Shown here one piece after another: positions 14,935 through 18,228 of a DNA stretch of 18,228 nt; the first letter of the stretch is position 1, and each line of letters opens with the position of its first letter. The notes beneath the pieces are model-generated. The model was not told where the DNA came from. It saw nothing but the letters and a program-made list of their open reading frames with translations, and made no database searches. Origin of the DNA: Bacteroides sp. UBA1773 (lineage in GTDB: Bacteria; Bacteroidota; Bacteroidia; Bacteroidales; Bacteroidaceae); the NCBI GenBank assembly GCA_002315285.1, contig DCGR01000046.1, positions 1 through 18,228 of the forward strand. The letters run 5' to 3'. Made by a program: the position numbers and the translations under genes.

Positions 14935-15625
14935 TTGCCTCACGGTCCAACCCCTTTTCGTATAGATGGTAATGGCTTTCTTGCATTCCAAGTGAGCCAT
15001 ACGTTTTCTGTGCCGTACGATTGTCCTTGTCCACATATAGTTTCACCTGATGGACACCATCCTGTCTTGCCAATTCCATCACCGCGCCATACATTTGTGA
15101 GAAAACGCCTTTCCTGCGATAGGTTGGAACCACATACACGCTTTGGATCCACCAGTACCACGCTGCATTCCAGTCGCTCCATTCTCGCGTCAGCATCAGG
15201 CTACCCACAACTCGATGACCATCTTTTGCCAAGAGGTAACGACCTTTGTTCTCATCCATCAGTGCGGCACGCACGCCTTTTTCCACACAATCTCTCGCCA
15301 GTACCAGCCCCTCCGACTCCTTGGCCATGTCCAACTGAAAATCCACAATGGTATCGGCATCCTCTGGCCTGGCATCCACTATCGTGACCTGACATCCACC
15401 ATGCCTGTGCCGATTGCCATCCAATGAAGCCTCTTCAGCTTTCATCCTGTCCAACAAGGCCTGAGCAATGTCGTGTCCCATGGCTGCAGCCTGCGAAAGC
15501 AGATACTTGGCTCTTTCCCTATCTTGAGGCACTCCATTCCCAGTGAGGAATCTACGTCCGACGGCAAACAAAGCCTCCGCGTCATCGTCAAACGCACTGT
15601 ATGATTGGTTACAATTCATTCCCAT
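14894..15625 (-). CDS. Sel1-repeat/GNAT acetyltransferase fusion behind brxL
   Basis: A 243-residue cytosolic protein with two parts. Residues about 16–53 are one full Sel1-like repeat (AEALFAVGRRFLTGNGVPQD and AKYLLSQAAAMGHDIAQ), a protein-binding helical hairpin. Residues about 79–222 are a GNAT N-acetyltransferase: the acetyl-CoA-binding core is SVYVVPTYRRKGVFSQMYG (162–180, with the RxxG-type loop), and NRTAQKTYGSLGM (202–214) is the usual end of the fold. GNAT proteins move an acetyl group from acetyl-CoA to an amine; the acceptor here is unknown. The start is four bases after the brxL stop on the same strand, so it very likely shares the BREX transcript; an in-frame ATG at 15619 is an alternative. 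Its stop lies inside the terminator stem. It may be a BREX accessory gene, or an old chromosomal gene next to the insertion. Confidence 0.85.
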   Translation of the reverse strand: MGMNCNQSYSAFDDDAEALFAVGRRFLTGNGVPQDRERAKYLLSQAAAMGHDIAQALLDRMKAEEASLDGNRHRHGGCQVTIVDARPEDADTIVDFQLDMAKESEGLVLARDCVEKGVRAALMDENKGRYLLAKDGHRVVGSLMLTREWSDWNAAWYWWIQSVYVVPTYRRKGVFSQMYGAVMELARQDGVHQVKLYVDKDNRTAQKTYGSLGMQESHYHLYEKGLDREATNTPTHGMENPDV

Positions 15626-15629
15626 ACAA

Positions 15630-17663
15630 TCAAATCATCTTTTGAATAAGCATCTGAGTATTGGCATAGAAGGGAATATCGGTCTTGCCAAGAATGGTTG
15701 CTGGCAGAGTAGCCATCTCTGCAAGGTTATCCATAGGTGCGAGAACGTTCTTTGCACCATTCTCTGACAACATTGACACCCTATCGTTGAAGTTCAGGGC
15801 ACGCTCGATGGCACCACCAATGCTGATGTTGCCTATCACACCAAGGGCAGATTTGAGATTCCTTCCGAATACGGATGATACGATTGCAGCGAAGATGGCA
15901 CCACCTATCCCACTGTGCACACCTGTGCCAATCATGGTGGAAACCTGCACAGTCACGTCAAGATGGATGAGTGAATGTTGCTGCGAGAGTATTGCCCTTT
16001 CGTTGGCACGTATATAGCTATAGGTGTGCTTGATGTCCTCCTTTGCCTCAGTCGAAGTACTGCCCGTCACTGAGAGTTTGCCATTTCCAGGCATGGTTAT
16101 CACCTCAATCTTGACAAGCGACACGTTGTTGCCATCGCTGGTAGCAGTATAGCAAGTGCCAGGAGCGAGTGGAGCATCCTCAATAAGGTTGGTACCACGC
16201 TCTTCAGGAACCGACACGAAAAACTCTTCTTGTGTCTCCTTGTCAATATACGAGAAGTTAGTGTCCCAGAACTCCATGCCGCCGATACGCTTCAATTGTT
16301 CCTTGACACGACGACGCATCTCTATTGCCCACACAAGATACTTGCGCACATCCTCCTTAGTGAACTCACCATCAGGGTGCATCAGTTTGACAAGGCCAGA
16401 AACAGTCTTGCGGACAGGCTTTGTGTCACGCTGCTTCATCTGAGCACCGAGAATAAAGTACTTGTCAATAGCATCCGTATAGGTCATCTTGCGCTGCGTA
16501 TGCAGGAACTCGCTGAAAAAGTCCGTGCTGAAACCAAAATGATTGGTGAAGCTGGAAGGAGCGAACTTCATCACTTCCCATCCTGGAAGGAAGAAACCGA
16601 TACGATCCAAGAAGGCAGTATCGTTGCATATCTTATCAGAGAAAGGAGAAAAAAGGTGTGAGGACTGCAACACCGTTTCAACTGGTTGGTTGATGTTTCC
16701 ATTCAGGATGATAGAGGCATTGGCAGCCTTCTCGCCAGATTTGCCAGCACGCGAGAAAGAGCCACTCTCCATGTAGTCCTTCATCAATGGCACAACCTCT
16801 CTGTCCTTGAACAGTTCATCTGTTGATTCATCAAAACAAATGGCATCCCACTTGCCAACGGCTCCAATCTGTCCGCTGGAATTGTTTACGAAGAGTGAGG
16901 CGGCAGTACCCTGACCACCGCTTACAAGCATTGAGTATGGAGAAAGCTCCTTAAAAACGAAAGACTTACCCGAAGATCGGGGCCCAAGTTCTGCCATGTT
17001 GAAGTTTGCTTCTACCAAAGGAATGAAGCGAGACAGCAACAGCATCTTCATGCGCGCTGTCATACCTTCAGACTCAGGTTCGTAACCTCCGCTTCGTAGT
17101 AACACATCAAGCCATTCATCATTGGTGAACAGCGAACGAGCCCTTGAAACCTTGTCATCCTCAAAGTTTGACAGCTGTATAGGACGCACCTTGCTGACGA
17201 CGAACGGATAGATTTTCTTGCCAATCATCATCGTCGAGTCATAATCAACATCTATGATTGCCCAGATACCACCCATCATCATCTTCTCATGCTGGCTGAT
17301 AATCTCTTCCGGGATATTTGCATCATGGATGGCAAGGTTTGACATTTCCGCCCAGTACTTATCCTTCGAAGGGTCAAGACGAACAGAAATCTTATCAATG
17401 ATCTTGTATGTACCCCTTTCGCGAATCTTTGCCTGTACGAGAGTTGCTTCATCAGGATTGACATAGTGTTCACGAAGTACACGTTTCACACTTTCAATTC
17501 CCTCTTGTATCTTCTCTTCATCGTCCGTACTGCAAGAGTTGGCAAGCAGGTATTCAAGCACAAATACAGGCACATTCGCACCGCCTTTCACGCTGCGGAC
17601 CACATCCTTGCGGACAACATATCCCTTGAATTGGTCAAGGAGTTTTGAATCGAGTTCTATCAT
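15630..17663 (-). CDS. brxL: BREX system Lon-like AAA+ protein BrxL
   Basis: BrxL is a core component of type 1 and type 4 BREX phage-defence systems; related BrxL proteins form DNA-binding AAA+ rings. The 677-residue product has the family length. A N-terminal domain (about 1–200) precedes an AAA+ core with Walker A GPRSSGKS (227–234) and Walker B-like WDAICFDE (272–279), then a Lon-protease-like C-terminal domain (about 515–677, containing AIVSSVFGRNLKSALGVIG). By ungapped comparison with Lon, the catalytic Ser falls on Gly585 and the catalytic Lys on Asn626, so proteolysis by the Lon mechanism is unlikely. The frame is open 11 codons further upstream, into pglZ, but the ATG at 17663 has AAAGGGG in front and lies 16 bases after the pglZ stop. 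It follows pglZ and is followed after four bases by the Sel1–GNAT gene. Confidence 0.94.
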   Translation of the reverse strand: MIELDSKLLDQFKGYVVRKDVVRSVKGGANVPVFVLEYLLANSCSTDDEEKIQEGIESVKRVLREHYVNPDEATLVQAKIRERGTYKIIDKISVRLDPSKDKYWAEMSNLAIHDANIPEEIISQHEKMMMGGIWAIIDVDYDSTMMIGKKIYPFVVSKVRPIQLSNFEDDKVSRARSLFTNDEWLDVLLRSGGYEPESEGMTARMKMLLLSRFIPLVEANFNMAELGPRSSGKSFVFKELSPYSMLVSGGQGTAASLFVNNSSGQIGAVGKWDAICFDESTDELFKDREVVPLMKDYMESGSFSRAGKSGEKAANASIILNGNINQPVETVLQSSHLFSPFSDKICNDTAFLDRIGFFLPGWEVMKFAPSSFTNHFGFSTDFFSEFLHTQRKMTYTDAIDKYFILGAQMKQRDTKPVRKTVSGLVKLMHPDGEFTKEDVRKYLVWAIEMRRRVKEQLKRIGGMEFWDTNFSYIDKETQEEFFVSVPEERGTNLIEDAPLAPGTCYTATSDGNNVSLVKIEVITMPGNGKLSVTGSTSTEAKEDIKHTYSYIRANERAILSQQHSLIHLDVTVQVSTMIGTGVHSGIGGAIFAAIVSSVFGRNLKSALGVIGNISIGGAIERALNFNDRVSMLSENGAKNVLAPMDNLAEMATLPATILGKTDIPFYANTQMLIQKMI

Positions 17664-17669
17664 TTCGAG

Positions 17670-17676
17670 CCCCTTT
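17670..17676 (-). promoter_or_regulatory. Shine-Dalgarno-like site for brxL
   Basis: On the minus strand AAAGGGG stands six bases before the ATG at 17663. It decides the brxL start against the upstream in-frame ATG at 17696, which would overlap pglZ. Such a purine-rich site stands out because most genes in this window lack one. Confidence 0.5.
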
Positions 17677-17679
17677 CGT

Positions 17680-18228
17680 TTAGAACAAGTCGTCAATATC
17701 CCTTGACGAGGATTTCTTTATTTCACAGCTGTCAATCTGAGCGGCAGTAGTCTTGTCGGCAATAACAACCTTGTCAATGCCATTGGTTAGCTCATACTCC
17801 ATGTTTATGGCTTCTCCAGGCTTGACTGAGCAAATCATGTTGCCATTCACCAGAGTGCTGCCAGCAAAGAGCATGACCTTAATCTTTCGTTCCTGCGTAA
17901 ACAGGTCATCATTGCCACCTTCTGCCAATAGTTTTACGGTGAAGTAGTTTCCTGTCACATTCCTCAGTTCCTTCTTATTAGAGATCATCACTCCAAGAAC
18001 GATGTCGCCTTGATCCATAGAAAACTCGTAAGCAGGAATAATACACTCCTGAGGAGTAAAACCACCATGAGCATAGCCGTATGCGCCACGAGTGACAAAT
18101 GGCTTGTCGGTACGTGCATAGTACTGATAGTTACTGTCGAAGTACTTACCTTCCACCTCAATCAAGCCCGATGGGGGGAGCGGATTCTCTGCCAGTACAT
18201 ATCTTTCCTCTATCTTCTGGATGTGACC
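17680..18228 (-). CDS. pglZ: BREX phosphatase PglZ, C-terminal 182 residues (runs off right edge)
   Basis: The frame is open from the right edge to the stop at 17680–17682, giving 182 C-terminal residues of a larger protein. TRGAYGYAHGGFTPQECIIP (46–65) matches the last conserved block of the PglZ domain, the HGGxSxQE-type segment of this alkaline-phosphatase-like family. It is followed by about 115 residues of mostly beta structure (VLGVMISNKKELRN, GNYFTVKLLAEGG, IKVMLFAGSTLVNG) and an acidic tail SRDIDDLF. PglZ is the one component shared by all BREX types. Identification rests on this motif plus its position directly before brxL, the conserved order in types 1 and 4. The true start and catalytic N-terminal part lie beyond the window; a TTG at 18163–18165 is not a real start. 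Confidence 0.85.
   Translation of the reverse strand, partial: GHIQKIEERYVLAENPLPPSGLIEVEGKYFDSNYQYYARTDKPFVTRGAYGYAHGGFTPQECIIPAYEFSMDQGDIVLGVMISNKKELRNVTGNYFTVKLLAEGGNDDLFTQERKIKVMLFAGSTLVNGNMICSVKPGEAINMEYELTNGIDKVVIADKTTAAQIDSCEIKKSSSRDIDDLF

Noticed and set aside
17664..17696. brxL start at 17696
   Set aside because: It would overlap the pglZ end by 17 bases, while 17663 has a good ribosome-binding site.
1..18228. CRISPR array, tRNA/rRNA genes, transposase or integrase
   Set aside because: No regularly spaced repeats, no cloverleaf-like sequence and no transposase or recombinase motifs were seen on either strand.

Overview
The window looks like chromosomal DNA of a member of the Bacteroidales, probably Prevotella-like. 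Signs of this are the intact DUF6242–uppS–bamA–ompH–ompH–murI envelope cluster, PG_1098-type methyltransferase, Bacteroidota-type promoter elements (TAnnTTTG with an upstream TTG), and mostly weak or absent Shine-Dalgarno sequences. The assignment is inferred from gene content only. No tRNA, rRNA, CRISPR array or insertion sequence was seen, and no stretch over about 190 bases lacks a gene.

Layout. (1) Positions 1–4534, minus strand: a housekeeping block. A nucleoside-hydrolase-like lipoprotein gene with its own promoter leads prmC, recX and comF; prmC/recX and recX/comF are joined by ATGA overlaps. A second promoter in the 90-base gap after comF drives pyrE, an SRPBCC-like gene and argH, which runs off the left edge. 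(2) Positions 4535–4720: a divergent promoter region. (3) Positions 4721–12321, plus strand: DUF6242 lipoprotein, uppS (undecaprenyl-PP synthase), bamA (outer-membrane protein assembly), two Skp/OmpH periplasmic chaperones, a terminator-like hairpin, then murI (D-glutamate supply) and an overlapping methyltransferase gene. (4) Positions 12352–14858, plus strand: an exported five-bladed beta-propeller glycosidase-like protein and an MGH1/GH63-like glycoside hydrolase lipoprotein, probably one operon. (5) Positions 14894–18228, minus strand and convergent with the rest: the 3' end of a BREX phage-defence operon. It holds the C-terminus of PglZ, a complete BrxL, and, four bases after brxL, a Sel1-repeat/GNAT acetyltransferase fusion.

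The envelope genes work together: UppS makes the lipid carrier for peptidoglycan and other glycans, MurI supplies D-glutamate, and BamA with the two Skp-like proteins builds the outer membrane. The most distinctive region is the right end. PglZ followed by BrxL is the conserved tail of type 1 and type 4 BREX loci; the remaining core genes should lie beyond position 18228. The Sel1–GNAT gene immediately behind brxL is the best candidate here for an undescribed defence accessory protein. BrxL itself keeps its ATPase motifs but lacks both Lon protease catalytic residues.
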